Positions 39,101 to 50,400 are shown, counted from the first letter of the stretch. The stretch: DNA of 64,000 nt from Antedon mediterranea (GCF_964355755.1 NC_092678.1:9768922-9832921), one strand, 5' to 3'. Notes: a model not told the origin generated them from the letters alone. A program made the numbers and translations.

Positions 39101-41141
39101 TTACTAATGGACTTGATTTCTTGATTTGATTACTAATCTCTTCTATGTAACTCCTTCTTTGAACATTTCTTACGAGAGACACTTCAGCTGCTTCTAGTTC
39201 GGATACCGTCAGATATGTTCTGTCTACATCCTTCTTGCGAAGAACCTGTTTTAACTTTATCATCCAGGCGGTGGCTCTACGTAGGCGACTCCAAGATGAA
39301 TAGTGTTTCGCCAAGGTTTCTAATGTATCAGCATGAGGCAAGACTGGGCATGCAACCTTCTTGACTTCAGGATCATCTATCTTCAAATTATGGCTACCTT
39401 GAATTTGTTGAGGCCACTGGTTTGTTTCCTGCCAGAGGAATTCCGGCCCTCGTAACCACATTTTCTCATTTTCGATTTTTCCTAGTTTCAGTCCTCTTGA
39501 GGCGATGTCAGCAGGGTTATCTTTAGTACCAACATGTCTCCATTGACTCGTAGTAGATCCTTCTTGTATGACATTTAGTCGATTAGCAACAAAGGTACTG
39601 AATCTTGTACTCACATTGTTAATATAGTTGATCACCAACATGCTATCAGTCCAGAAAAGGATATCGTCAAAGTTGTAATCTATTTCAGATTGGATTAAGC
39701 TTGCACTCTTAACCGCCAATGTCGCTGCTGTAAGCTCAAGTCGTGGTATTGTCATTCGCTTGAGTGGTGAAACTCTTGAACGGCTATACAGATTGTTGCA
39801 GGTAATGGCTCCATCTACTACACATCGTACATAGGCGACTATTCCGTAGCCCCTTTCACTAGCGTCTGCGAACATATGGAGTTGACATGGTCTCTTTGCA
39901 CAATTCAAGTTAACGCATCTTGGTATCTTGATGTTAGAAATAAGTTTTAATTCTTCCAACCAGGTCTGCCAGCGTTGTTTTATTTCCCCGTCAATGGGTT
40001 CATCCCAGCCTTTGTTATCTCGCATTACTCCTTGAAGTAATATCTTCGCCGGTAGGATAACTGGTGCTATTAAGCCCATTGGGTCAAAAACAGAACTTAT
40101 TGTAGATAAGATTCCTCTCCTTGTGACAGGTTGCTCTCTGGTTGGAGCTTCGAAATATAAATAATCTTCTTCTGGATGCCATTTAATGCCTAATGCTCTT
40201 TCACATGGTATGGTTTCTTCATGTAGATTAATTGACTGAAGTTCCTTTGACCGTTCAGATTCTGGTATAGTGTTTATTACTTTCTTTGAATTGCTGGTCC
40301 ATTTTGTCAAACGAAATCCTCCATCTTGGCATAGTATTCTCAGCTGCTTAATAAGTTCCACTCCTGTCTCCGGATTCTCAACACTCTTTAACAGATCATC
40401 TACGTAGAAGTTACGTAACAATGTTTTCTTGGTGTTTTCTTGGATTTCTGAAATAGAGCAGTCGGCTGCTGTCTGTTGTAGTGCCTTATTTGCACATGAG
40501 GGTGACGAGGTTGATCCGAATAGGTGCACGGTCATTCTATATTCTACGGGAGTAGCATAAATGTTTCCATTTGGGAACCATAGAAATCTGAGGAAGTTTC
40601 TATCACTTTCCGGTACTTTGACTTGGTGGAACATCTTTTCCACATCGGCAATTATGGCAACTTCTTCTTCCCTGAAACGGAGTAGCACCCCCAATAGGTT
40701 GCTAGTCAGGTTTGGTCCGGGTAACAAAACATCATTAAGAGCTACTCCCTGATATCTTGCTCCACAGTCGAAAACCACTCTTAATTTCCCAGGTTTCTGG
40801 GGATTGTAAACGCCATGGTGAGGGATATACCATTTGTGTCCATCTTGTATAATTTCGTCAGGTGATACTATCTCTGCATATCCCTTGGTTAGCAATTCAT
40901 CCATGTAGTTGATGTACTCCATTGCATATGGTTTATCTGCCTTCAGACGACGACATAATGACTCTAGTCGTTTGACTGCTTGTAGTCTGTTGTCAGGCAT
41001 GACCACTTCATTGCGTCTAAAGGGAAGGCTAATTATAAAGTGATTGTCGGGTCCCTTCACTATGCTTTCGTTTACTTTCCTGAGGAATAATTTATCTTCA
41101 ACAGAATGGTTTTGTGTAATTCCAAACCACTTTCTGGGAAG
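39024..41141 (-). CDS. pol: Reverse transcriptase and RNase H segment of pol (BEL/Pao)
   Basis: Open frame bounded upstream by TGA at 41142-41144. It has no ATG of its own at the N terminus: the first ATG is near 41000, inside conserved sequence, and a GTG lies at 41060. It must therefore be reached from gag by frameshift, or it is a broken part of one polyprotein. Numbering from 41060: the reverse transcriptase has the first catalytic Asp at D139 (IIADVEKMF) and YVDD at 219-222. SSVFDPMGLIAP at 322-333 is a BEL/Pao signature. RNase H follows with D399 (FADAS), E442 (PRLEL), D472 (WTDS) and D518 (NPADIASRG), so all four metal ligands appear to be present. The last 20 or so codons, after the T-run at 39084-39089, do not look like the family and probably arise from the frame change; the stop is at 39024-39026. 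The product would copy element RNA into DNA in the cytoplasmic particle. Confidence 0.92.
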   Translation of the reverse strand, partial: LPRKWFGITQNHSVEDKLFLRKVNESIVKGPDNHFIISLPFRRNEVVMPDNRLQAVKRLESLCRRLKADKPYAMEYINYMDELLTKGYAEIVSPDEIIQDGHKWYIPHHGVYNPQKPGKLRVVFDCGARYQGVALNDVLLPGPNLTSNLLGVLLRFREEEVAIIADVEKMFHQVKVPESDRNFLRFLWFPNGNIYATPVEYRMTVHLFGSTSSPSCANKALQQTAADCSISEIQENTKKTLLRNFYVDDLLKSVENPETGVELIKQLRILCQDGGFRLTKWTSNSKKVINTIPESERSKELQSINLHEETIPCERALGIKWHPEEDYLYFEAPTREQPVTRRGILSTISSVFDPMGLIAPVILPAKILLQGVMRDNKGWDEPIDGEIKQRWQTWLEELKLISNIKIPRCVNLNCAKRPCQLHMFADASERGYGIVAYVRCVVDGAITCNNLYSRSRVSPLKRMTIPRLELTAATLAVKSASLIQSEIDYNFDDILFWTDSMLVINYINNVSTRFSTFVANRLNVIQEGSTTSQWRHVGTKDNPADIASRGLKLGKIENEKMWLRGPEFLWQETNQWPQQIQGSHNLKIDDPEVKKVACPVLPHADTLETLAKHYSSWSRLRRATAWMIKLKQVLRKKDVDRTYLTVSELEAAEVSLVRNVQRRSYIEEISNQIKKSSPLVKLDPFFGKWRSKGRRSLEKSRVGFA

Positions 41142-43210
41142 TCAATCTCGGTGCTCCTTTTTACTAACTTCTCCAACGTGTCGTAAGTAGACTTTTCTAC
41201 ATTTCTTCCAACGAAGTTTGCTGGGTATGGGTGACTACTTTCGTGGTTACCAATCAAGTTCCAAACGATCCACCCCAGGTTAGTTCTGGTTGCATGGGGA
41301 GCGTCGATAGGTCCTGTTTTTACTTCCAGAGGTGTATAAGCACTTGCTACACCCATGCCTATCAGTAGACCCACTTCTTTACCTTTATCTATCTGGGGTA
41401 TTTTTACGCCTTGTAAATGTGGCCACTTGTCGATGTCCGATTGTTTAGGAAAGTGTGCCTTCTGAATAGGTAAGTTGCTCTTAGTATATGCAGTGTGTAT
41501 AACAGTTTCCATATTTCTGTTGTCTAGGGAAGTTACCTTTAGTCCCTTTACCGCCTTTGTTGTTAATCGGTACGTAGACCCCATCGTGTCAATGGTGATA
41601 CATTCATTCCTTCCACCAACGCCAAGTTGTTTTACGAGTGCCTCTGAGCAAAACGAAATGGTGCTCCCTGGATCTAGAAAGGCGTATGTTTCTACTTGGT
41701 GTGAGCATCCAACGCTTACGCGAACTGGGATCACTGCCAAGGCACATTCTCCTTGATTTATCTTGGCACACGCAGCTTGCAGTTGGTTAGGCTGCTTATC
41801 GTTATTCTTGTTTTTCGTTTCAGTGTTGACAACTGGGTCTTGGTGGAGCGTGGTTGGGTGCCTCCTCTTACATTTGGTGCACGTGTGGCGACTGTTGCAA
41901 TGTTTAGCCAAGTGACCAGTAGTTAAGCAGCCGTAGCATAATCTATGTTCTTTAATGTAGGTTAGTTTCTCTGGTCTTTGCAGGTTGTCGAATTTCCTGC
42001 ATTCTTCTATTCCGTGTGCGCCTTTACTGCAGTAAAGACAGTCTCTTTGTACTTCCACTGCAGCATAAGCTCCTTTTGGTCTATGTGGTGGTTTGCGCTG
42101 AGATACCTTTTCGTCTTTAATGTTCCCAAACGTAGGATTACTAAGAATCCTGGACTGTTTTTCTACGAATAGTACAAAGTCGTCAAATTGTACCATTCTG
42201 GTTTCTTGAATAAGGTCTGTTTTGGTCCTCCATTTGTCTCTCATGCGGTAAGGCAGTTTCAAAGTGAGGGTCTGTATGCTACTTGTATGATTTAATTCTT
42301 GTAAATGATCGAGACTGGACATGGAGTTCTTACATTCGATAAGTAGTAATGAGTATCTGGACAAAGAATCTTTATCCTCTGCCTTTATCTCAGGAAAGTC
42401 CTTTAATGATGTAATATAGGCATCCGCCAATCTGAATGGATTACTGTATTTATCTATTAGCGCCTGCTTCGCTTGTCTAAAGCCTTCTCCAGGATCCATA
42501 GCTAAATAGCTCTTGACCAGATTATTCACCTCACCAATTGTATATTGTTCTAAGTAGTACAGTTTGTCTCTCTCGCTGCGAACCTTGCCTTCCACCTCGT
42601 GCTCAAAGGCTCTCTTAAATCGTCCATAATCCATTGGGTTGCCGTCGAATTTTGTAAGTCCCCTTTTAGGTAGACTTGTTTGTATCAACCATTGGGACAG
42701 TACTTCTCCCTGTTTTTCAATCAAATTCTGTAGTAGTATATTATTGGTCTGTTCAACGGCTGGAGTAGGTGTAATCGGGTAAGGTGCAAAGCTTATTTCG
42801 GGTTTAGGTGTAACTGTGGTCTGATCTGTAGTTGGGTTTGCCCTTGGAAACCATGATGTTGCATTAGGTGATAATGTAGGTGGTACTGGTTCTAAGACAG
42901 GCTGTACCGCTTCGTTTTCGTCTAATGAGTCAAGGTATTGACTAACCTTATCGACCGCATCAGTATTTGGTACCTGAGGTGTATCCTCAGCCGTAATGGA
43001 CAATCGTTCTAGCTCTTTGTCCAAGGAATCTGAGCGGGCTTGTGCTACGGCTAATTTACCCTCTTCTTCGATTTGTTCAAGTTCTAATCTTTTCTGTAAG
43101 TTCTTCTTATTATATTGAGCTCTCGCCTTAGCAACCGCCAATTCAGCTCTTGCTTCTGCTGCTGATATCTCTAATTGGCTACTTCTAGTCGAACTCTGTG
43201 TGCTTGACAT
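41072..43210 (-). CDS. gag: Gag with zinc knuckles fused to aspartic protease (BEL/Pao)
   Basis: 712 residues counted from the ATG at 43210. The frame is open further upstream, but those 20 codons lie in the leader and LTR, so I take this ATG. Residues 12-72 are a charged heptad-like coiled coil. From about 175 to 350 comes a capsid-like region of the DUF1759 type (LTKFDGNPMDYGRFKRAF at 185-202). Three zinc motifs follow: C391-C394-H399-C404, C425-C428-H433-C438 (both C-x2-C-x4-H-x4-C) and a C444-C447-H451-H456 cluster. The protease (DUF1758 type) has the catalytic DPGS at 513-516, with proline in place of the usual Thr/Ser, as seen in related BEL elements, and LLIGMG at 615-620. Gag should package the RNA and the protease should cut the polyprotein. 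The frame ends at TAA 41072-41074, overlapping the next frame by 70 bases; linker sequence typical of pol continues there in the -1 frame. Confidence 0.92.
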   Translation of the reverse strand: MSSTQSSTRSSQLEISAAEARAELAVAKARAQYNKKNLQKRLELEQIEEEGKLAVAQARSDSLDKELERLSITAEDTPQVPNTDAVDKVSQYLDSLDENEAVQPVLEPVPPTLSPNATSWFPRANPTTDQTTVTPKPEISFAPYPITPTPAVEQTNNILLQNLIEKQGEVLSQWLIQTSLPKRGLTKFDGNPMDYGRFKRAFEHEVEGKVRSERDKLYYLEQYTIGEVNNLVKSYLAMDPGEGFRQAKQALIDKYSNPFRLADAYITSLKDFPEIKAEDKDSLSRYSLLLIECKNSMSSLDHLQELNHTSSIQTLTLKLPYRMRDKWRTKTDLIQETRMVQFDDFVLFVEKQSRILSNPTFGNIKDEKVSQRKPPHRPKGAYAAVEVQRDCLYCSKGAHGIEECRKFDNLQRPEKLTYIKEHRLCYGCLTTGHLAKHCNSRHTCTKCKRRHPTTLHQDPVVNTETKNKNNDKQPNQLQAACAKINQGECALAVIPVRVSVGCSHQVETYAFLDPGSTISFCSEALVKQLGVGGRNECITIDTMGSTYRLTTKAVKGLKVTSLDNRNMETVIHTAYTKSNLPIQKAHFPKQSDIDKWPHLQGVKIPQIDKGKEVGLLIGMGVASAYTPLEVKTGPIDAPHATRTNLGWIVWNLIGNHESSHPYPANFVGRNVEKSTYDTLEKLVKRSTEIDFPESGLELHKTILLKINYSSGK

Positions 43211-43225
43211 TGTCAAGTTTCGAAA
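43211..43225 (-). other. Leader between 5' LTR and gag; presumed primer binding region
   Basis: Only 15 nt separate the LTR end from the gag ATG. On the minus strand they read TTTCGAAACTTGACA. A primer binding site paired to a tRNA 3' end should begin TGG (complement of CCA) within a few bases of the LTR; none is visible. TTTCGAAA is palindromic. CTTGACATTGTCAAG (43203-43217) is a 7-bp inverted repeat with one central base that spans the start codon. Priming by an internal tRNA segment, as known for copia, is possible but unproven. Confidence 0.5.
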
Positions 43226-44028
43226 TGTTAACAGGTGTACAGGATAAGTCAGGCAGATAACAACAATCACGATGCTCAGTAAAATCTGTCAAAGTATCTT
43301 TATTCTTTTCTCTTTCTTTCTTTAATTTGAGTATGGTCGAGGATTGAGAGGTTTCTAAACAATGATAAAAACAATAACAAACGTAATTAGCCTAAACTGA
43401 GGAATCGAGCTGATCCCTGTTGTCATGGCAACCGTAACTAGCTGAACAGCGTGTGCTCCATGCACCGAGTGGTGGCTAGTCTAAATTGACCAACGTCAAC
43501 TATATAGGCCTACTATAATACAATATTATGATCGCTGACGGTAGCTTATGCTACTCAGCCTATAAACGTTAACAATATAAAGATTTAACAAACAATAATA
43601 TGTCGACATAACGCCATCAACAAGTTATATAATGAGATCATTCTCAATTTCAATACTGAAGAACAGAGAGACGACAAGCCGTCGCCATGATGAACCGCTA
43701 GTCGTTAATTAAAGTGAAATTAACACAGGCCTAGTGATCAATATTACAATCAGAAAAAACGTACCGAAACTTCTGAACCTTCCTAGTACACTTGAAATCT
43801 TCCTTTATCTATTAACAATATTATCTTAAAGTATATGTCTAGTTTCCCTATGAAACTATACTTTAAACTACACTTTGGATGTTTAGTTCCCCTATAGAAC
43901 TACGAAACCATCTTTAGCACATGGTTTTTTTGCCATCATCCTCCGATCATGTCGAAGGTTATCGCTAGAGGGCTAATCTAAAATAATTATCTAGCGCCCT
44001 CATCTATATGTATCTTATGAACTTTACA
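43226..44028 (-). repeat. 5' LTR of the BEL/Pao element
   Basis: 803 bp, starting TGTAAAGTTC and ending CCTGTTAACA on the minus strand. It is identical by eye to 36917-37719 except at 43274 (G here, C at 36965 on the plus strand). It lies upstream of gag, so its U3 part should hold the promoter. A CCTATATAG box near 43501 and an AATAAA near 43304 suggest U3-R-U5 order. The U3/R border is not determined by sequence alone. Confidence 0.96.
43501..43508 (-). promoter_or_regulatory. Candidate TATA box in 5' LTR
   Basis: The minus strand reads CCTATATAG. It lies about 520 bp into the LTR and about 200 bp upstream of the AATAAA, so transcription starting 25-30 bp downstream would give an R region that includes the polyadenylation signal. 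It is the best TATA-like box in that part of the LTR; no initiator was verified. The same box is present in the 3' LTR at 37192-37199. Confidence 0.45.
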
Positions 44029-44033
44029 GTGCT
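44029..44033. repeat. Target site duplication, right copy (GTGCT)
   Basis: Second copy of the 5-bp target, followed by CTTTGATGTTTTTGTG, the expected continuation of the interrupted family B monomer. Confidence 0.95.
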
Positions 44034-44439
44034 CTTTGATGTTTTTGTGTAACCAAGTTTCATCGATATGAACAAAATGGTCTAAAACGTCTCAAAATGC
44101 GATTTGAAGGTATTCTGAGCACTTTGGTGTTTTTGGGTGAAAAGTTTTAACGAAATGCTCAAAATGGTCTAAAACGGTTTCTAATGTGATTTTAAGCACT
44201 TTGAAGTATTTTGTACAAACAAGTTTCATCGAAATGCCTAAAATGGTCTAAAACGTCTCCAAATGCGATTTGAAGCTTTTCTAAGCACTTTGGTGTTTTT
44301 ATGTTAACAAGTTTTTTCGAAAATCACAAAATGGTCTAAAACGTCTCCAAATGCGATTTGAAGATATTCTGAGCACTTTGGTGTTTTTATGTTAAAAAGT
44401 TTTTTCGAAAATCACAAAATGGTCTAAAACGTCTCCAAA

Positions 44440-47400
44440 TGCGATTTGAAGCTCTTCTGTACACTTTGATGTTTTGTGTGAAAAAGTTTAGTCGAAATGC
44501 TCAAAATGGTCTAAAACGTTTTTAAAACGATATTAAGCTATTTTGTGCTCTTTGATGTTTTTGTGTAACCAAGTTTCATCGAAATGAACAAAATGATCTA
44601 AAACGTCTCCAAATGCGATTTGAAGCTTTTCCAAGCACTTTGCTGTTTTTATGTTAACAAGTTTTTTCGAAAATCACAAAATGGTCTAAAACGTCTCAAA
44701 ATGCGATTTGAAGGTATTCTGAGCATTTTGGTGTTTTTGTGTGAAAAGTTTTAACGAAATGCTCAAAATGGTCTAAAACGGTTTCTAATGTGATTTTAAG
44801 CACTTTGATGTTTTTGTAAAACCAAGTTTCATCGAAATGCACAAAATGGTCTAAAACGTCTCCAAATGCGATTTGAAGCTTTTCTAAGCACTTTGGTGTT
44901 TTTATGTTAACAAGTTTTTTCGAAAATCACAAAATGGTCTAAAATGTCTCCAAATGCGATTTGAACATATTCTGAGCACTTTGGTGTTTTTATGTTAAAA
45001 AGTTTTTACAAAAATCACAAAATGGTCAAAAACGTCTCCAAATGCGATTTGAAGCTCTTCTGTACATTTTGATGTTTTGTGTGAAAAAGTTTTGTCGAAA
45101 TCCTCAAAATGGTCTAAAACGTTTTTAAATACGATATTAAGCTGTTTTGTGCACTTTGATGATTTGTGTGAAAAGTTTTAACAAAATGCTCAAAATGGTC
45201 TAAAACGGTTTCTAATGTGATTTTAAGCACTTTGATGTTTTTGTGTAACCAAGTTTTTTCGAAAATCACAAAATGGTCTAAAACGTCTCCAAATGCGATT
45301 TGAAGCTTTCCTAAGCACTTTGGTGTTTTTATGTTAACAAGTTTTTTCGAAAATCACAAAATGGTCTAAAACGTCTCAAAATGCGATTTGAAGGTATTCT
45401 TAGCACTTTGGTGTTTTTGTGTGAAAGTTTTAACGAAATGCTCAAAATGGTCTAAAACGGTTTCTAATGTGATTTTAACCACTTTGATGTTTTTGTGTAA
45501 CCAAGTTTTTTCGAAAATCACAAAATGGTCTAAAACGTCTCCAAATGCGATTTGAAGCTTTTCTAAGCACTTTGGTGTTTTTATGTTAACAAGTTTTTTC
45601 GAAAATCACAAAATGGTCTAAAACGTCTCCAAATGCGATTTGAAGATATTCTGAGCACTTTGGTGTTTTTATGTTAAAAAGTTTTTTCGAAAATCACAAA
45701 ATGGTCTAAAACGTCTCCAAATGCGATTTGAAGCTATTCTGTACACTTTGATGTTTTGTGTGAAAAAGTTTTGTCGAAATGAACAAAATGGTCTAAAACG
45801 TTTTTAAAACGATATTAAGCTATTTTCTGCTCTTTGATGTTTTTGTGTAACCAAGTTTTTTTCGAAAATCACAAAATGGTCTAAAACGTCTCCAAATGCG
45901 ATTTGAAGCTTTTCTAAACACTTTGGTGTTTTTATGTTAACAAGTTTTTTCGAAAATCACAAAATGGTCTAAAACGTCTCAAAATGCGATTTGAAGGTAT
46001 TCTGAGCACTTTGGTGTTTTTGTGTGAAAAGTTTTAACGAAATGCTCAAAATGGTCTAAAACGGTTTCTAATGTGATTTTAACCACTTTGATGTTTTTGT
46101 GTAACCAAGTTTTTTCGAAAATCACAAAATGGTCTAAAACGTCTCCAAATGCGATTTGAAGCTTTTCTAAGCACTTTGGTGTTTTTATGTTAACAAGTTT
46201 TTTCGAAAATCACAAAATGGTCTAAAACGTCTCCAAATGCGATTTGAAGCTATTCTGTACACTTTGATGTTTTGTGTGAAAAAAGTTTTGTCGAAATGCT
46301 CAAAATGGTCTAAAACGTTTTTAAAACGATATTAAGCTATTTTGTGCTCTTTGATGTTTTTGTGTAACCAAGTTTTATCGAAATGAACAAAATGGTCTAA
46401 AACGTCTCCAAATGCGATTTGAAGGTATTCTGAGCACTTTGGTGTTTTTGTGTGAAAAGTTTTAACGAAATGCTCAACATGGTCTAAAACGGTTTCTAAT
46501 GTGATTTTAACCACTTTGATGTTTTTGTGTAACCAAGTTCTTTTCGAAAATCACAAAATGGTCTAAAACGTCTCCAAATGCGATTTGAAGCTTTTCTAAG
46601 CACTTTGGTGTTTTTATGTTAAAAAGTTTTTTCGAAAATCACAAAATGGTCTAAAACGTCTCCAAATGCGATTTGAAGCTCTTCTGTACACTTTGATGTT
46701 TTGTGTGAAAAAGTTTTGTCGAAATGCTCAAAATGGTCTAAAACGTTTTTAAATACGATATTAAGCTGTTTTGTGCACTTTGATGATTTGTGTGAAAAGT
46801 TTTAACGAAATGCTCAAAATAGTCTAAAACGGTTTCTAATGTGATTTTAAGCACTTTGATGTTTTTGTGTAACCAAGTTTTTTCGGAAATCACAAAATGA
46901 TCTAAAACGTCTCCAAATGCGATTTGAAGCTTTTCTAAGCACTTTGGTGTTTTTATGTTAACAAGTTTTTTCGAAAATCACAAAATGGTCTAAAACGTCT
47001 CAAAATGCGATTGAAGGTATTCTGAGCACTTTGGTGTTTTTGTTTGAAAAGTTTTAACGAAATGCTCAAAATGGTCTAAAACGGTTCTAATGTGATTTTA
47101 AGCACTTTGATGTTTTTGTATAACCAAGTTTCATCGAAATGCTCAAAATGGTCTAAAACGTTTTTAAAACGATATTAAGCTATTTTGTGCTCTTTGATGT
47201 TTTTGTGTAACCAAGTTTTTTCGAAAATCACAAAATGGTCTAAAACGTCTCCAAATGCGATTTGAAGCTTTTCTAAGCACTTTGGTGTTTTTATGTTAAC
47301 AAGTTTTTTCGAAAATCACAAAATGGTCTAAAACGTCACAAAATGCGATTTGAAGGTATTCTGAGCACTTTGGTGTTTTTGTGTGAAAAAAGTTTTGTCG

Positions 47401-50400
47401 AAATGCTCAAAATGGTCTAAAACGTTTTTAAAACGATATTAAGCTATTTTGTGCTCTTTGATGTTTTTGTGTAACCAAGTTTTATCGAAATGAACAAAAT
47501 GGTCTAAAACGTCTCCAAATGCGATTTGAAGCTTTTCCAAGCACTTTGCTGTTTTTATATTAAGTTTTTTCGAAAATCACAAAATGGTCTAAAACGTCTC
47601 TAAATGCGATTTGAAGGTATTCTGAGCAATTTGGTGTTTTTGTGTGAAAAGTTTTAACGAAATGCTCAAAATTGTCTAAAACGGTTTCTAATGTGATTTT
47701 AAGCACTTTGATGTTTTTGTAAAACCAAGTTTCATCGAAATGCACAAAATGGTCTAAAACGTCTCCAAATGCGATTTGAAGCTATTCTGTACACTTTGAT
47801 GTTTTGTGTGAAAAAAGTTTTGTCGAAATGCTCAAAATGGTCTAAAACGTTTTTAAAACGATATTAAGCTATTTTGTGCTCTTTGATGTTTTTGTGTAAC
47901 CAAGTTTTTTCGAATTGAACAAAATGGTCTAAAACGTCTCCAAATGCGATTTGAAGCTTTTCCAAGCACTTTGCTGTTTTTATGTTAACAGGTTTTTTCG
48001 AAAATCACAAAATGGTCTAAAACGTCTCAAAATGCGATTTGAAGGTATTCTGAGCACTTTGGTGTTTTTGTGTGAAAAGTTTTAACGAAATGCTCAAAAT
48101 TGTCTAAAACGGTTTCTAATGTGATTTTAAGCACTTTGATGTTTTTGTAAAACCAAGTTTCATCGAAATGCACAAAATGGTCTAAAATGTCTCCAAATGC
48201 GATTTGAAGCTTTTCCAAGCACTTTGCTGTTTTTATGTTAACAAGCTTTTTCGAAAATCACAAAATGGTCTAAAACGTCTCCAAATGTGATTTGAAGATA
48301 TTCTGAGCACTTTGGTGTTTTTATGTTAAAAAGTTTTTTCGAAAATCACAAAATGGTCTAAAACGTCTCCAAATGCGATATGAAGATATTCTGAGCACTT
48401 TGGTGTTTTTATGTTAAAAAGTTTTTTCGAAAATCACAAAATGGTCTAAAACGTCTCCAAATGCGATTTGAAGCTATTCTGTACACTTTGATGTTTTGTG
48501 TGAAAAAGTTTTGTCGAAATGCTCAAAATGGTTTAAAACGTTTTTAAAACGATATTAAGCTATTTTGTGCTCTTTGATGTTTTTGTATAACCAAGTTTCA
48601 TCGAAATGCACAAAATGGTCTAAAACGTCTCCAAATACGATTTGAAGCTTTTCCAAGCACTTTGCTGTTTTTATGTTAACAAGTTTTTTCGAAAATCACA
48701 AAATTGTCTAAAACGTCTCAAAATGCGATTTGAAGGTATTCTGAGCACTTTGGTGTTTTTGTGTGAAAAGTTTTAACGAAAAGCTCAAAATGGTCTAAAA
48801 CGGTTCTAATGTGATTTTAAGCACTTTGATGTTTTTGTACAACCAAGTTTCATCGAAATGCTCAAAATGGTCTAAAACGTTTTTAAAACGATATTAAGCT
48901 ATTTTGTGCTCTTTGATGTTTTTGGGTAACCAAGTTTTTTTCGAAAATCACAAAATGGTCTAAAACGTCTCCAAATGCGATTTGAAGCTTTTCTAAGCAC
49001 TTTGGTGTTTTTATGTTAACAAGTTTTTTCGAAAATCGCAAAATGGTCTAAAACGTCTCAAAATGCGATTTGAAGGTATTCTGAGCACTTTGGTGTTTTT
49101 GTGTGAAAAGTTTTAACGAAATGCTCAAAATGGTCTAAAACGGTTTCTAATGTGATTTTAACCACTTTGATGTTTTTGTGTAACCAAGTTCTTTTCGAAA
49201 ATCACAAAATGGTCTAAAACGTCTCCAAATGCGATTTGAAGCTTTTCTAAGCACTTTGGTGTTTTTATGTTAACAAGTTTTTTCGAAAATCACAAAATGG
49301 TCTAAAACGTCTCAAAATGCGATTTGAAGGTATTCTGAGCACTTTGGTGTTTTTGTGTGAAAAGTTTTAACGAAATGCTCAAAATGGTCTAAAGCGGTTT
49401 CTAATGTGATTTTAACCACTTTGATGTTTTTGTGTAACCAAGTTTTTTCGAAAATCACAAAATGGTCTAAAACGTCTCCAAATGCGATTTGAAGCTTTTC
49501 TAAGCACTTTGGTGTTTTTATGTTAAGTTTTTTCGAAAATCACAAAATGGTCTAAAACGTCTCCAAATGCGATTTGAAGCTATTCTGTACACTTTGATGT
49601 TTTGTGTGAAAAAAGTTTTGTCGAAATGCTCAAATTGGTCTAAAACGTTTTTAAAACGATATTAAGCTATTTTGTGCTCTTTGATGTTTTTGTGTAACCA
49701 AGTTTTATCGAAATGAACAAAATGTTCTAAAACGTCTCCAAATGCGATTTGAAGCTTTTCCAAGCACTTTGCTGTTTTTATGTTAAGTTTTTTCGAAAAT
49801 CACAAAATGGTCTAAAACGTCTCTAAATGCGATTTGAAGGTATTCTGAGCACTTTGGTGTTTTTGTGTGAAAAGTTTTAACGAAATGCTCAAAATTGTCT
49901 AAAACGGTTTCTAATGTGATTTTAAGCACTTTGATGTTTTTGTAAAACCAAGTTTCATCGAAATGCACAAAATGGTCTAAAACGTCTCCAAATGCGATTT
50001 GAAGCTTTTCCAAGCACTTTGCTGTTTTTATGTTAACAAGTTTTTTCGAAAATCACAAAATGGTCTAAAACGTCTCCAAATGCGATTTGAAGATATTCTG
50101 AGCACTTTGGTGTTTTTATGTTAAAAAGTTTTTTCGAAAATCACAAAATGGTCTAAAACGTCTCCAAATGCGATTTGAAGCTATTCTGTACACTTTGATG
50201 TTTTGTGTGAAAAAGTTTTGTCGAAATGCTCAAAATGGTTTAAAACGTTTTTAAAACGATATTAAGCTATTTTGTGCTCTTTGATGTTTTTGTATAACCA
50301 AGTTTCATCGAAATGCACAAAATGGTCTAAAACGTCTCCAAATACGATTTGAAGCTTTTCTAAGCACTTTTCTGTTTTTATGTTAACAAGTTTTTTCGAA

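Larger units (their letters stand above)
36917..44028 (-). mobile_element. BEL/Pao-type LTR retrotransposon, nearly intact, young
   Basis: A 7112-bp element with TGT...ACA termini, two 803-bp LTRs differing at a single base by eye, and a perfect 5-bp target duplication. The minus-strand order is gag, protease, reverse transcriptase, RNase H, integrase. Having integrase after RNase H is shared with Gypsy. The BEL/Pao assignment rests on the DPGS-type protease fused to a CCHC gag, the YVDD reverse transcriptase of A17-peptidase-associated type, the SVFDPMGLIAP motif after it, and the FWRRW...EYL domain after the integrase core. No env-like frame is present. The coding region is split over three overlapping frames (changes near 41110 and 39084), unlike the single frame usual for the family, so autonomous activity is uncertain. 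Confidence 0.97.

Noticed and set aside
41072-41141. Classical -1 slippery heptamer in the gag/pol overlap
   Set aside because: No X-XXY-YYZ heptamer in the gag frame was found by eye; only a short A-run near 41110-41113.
40561-42172. Plus-strand frames of 63-93 codons opposite the reverse transcriptase and gag
   Set aside because: Antisense shadows of conserved coding sequence; no domain or plausible promoter.
43211-43270. Gag start further upstream, inside the LTR
   Set aside because: The in-frame extension lies in the leader and U5 part of the LTR and codes for a sequence unlike gag. The ATG at 43210 begins the Ser-rich, coiled-coil N terminus expected for the family.
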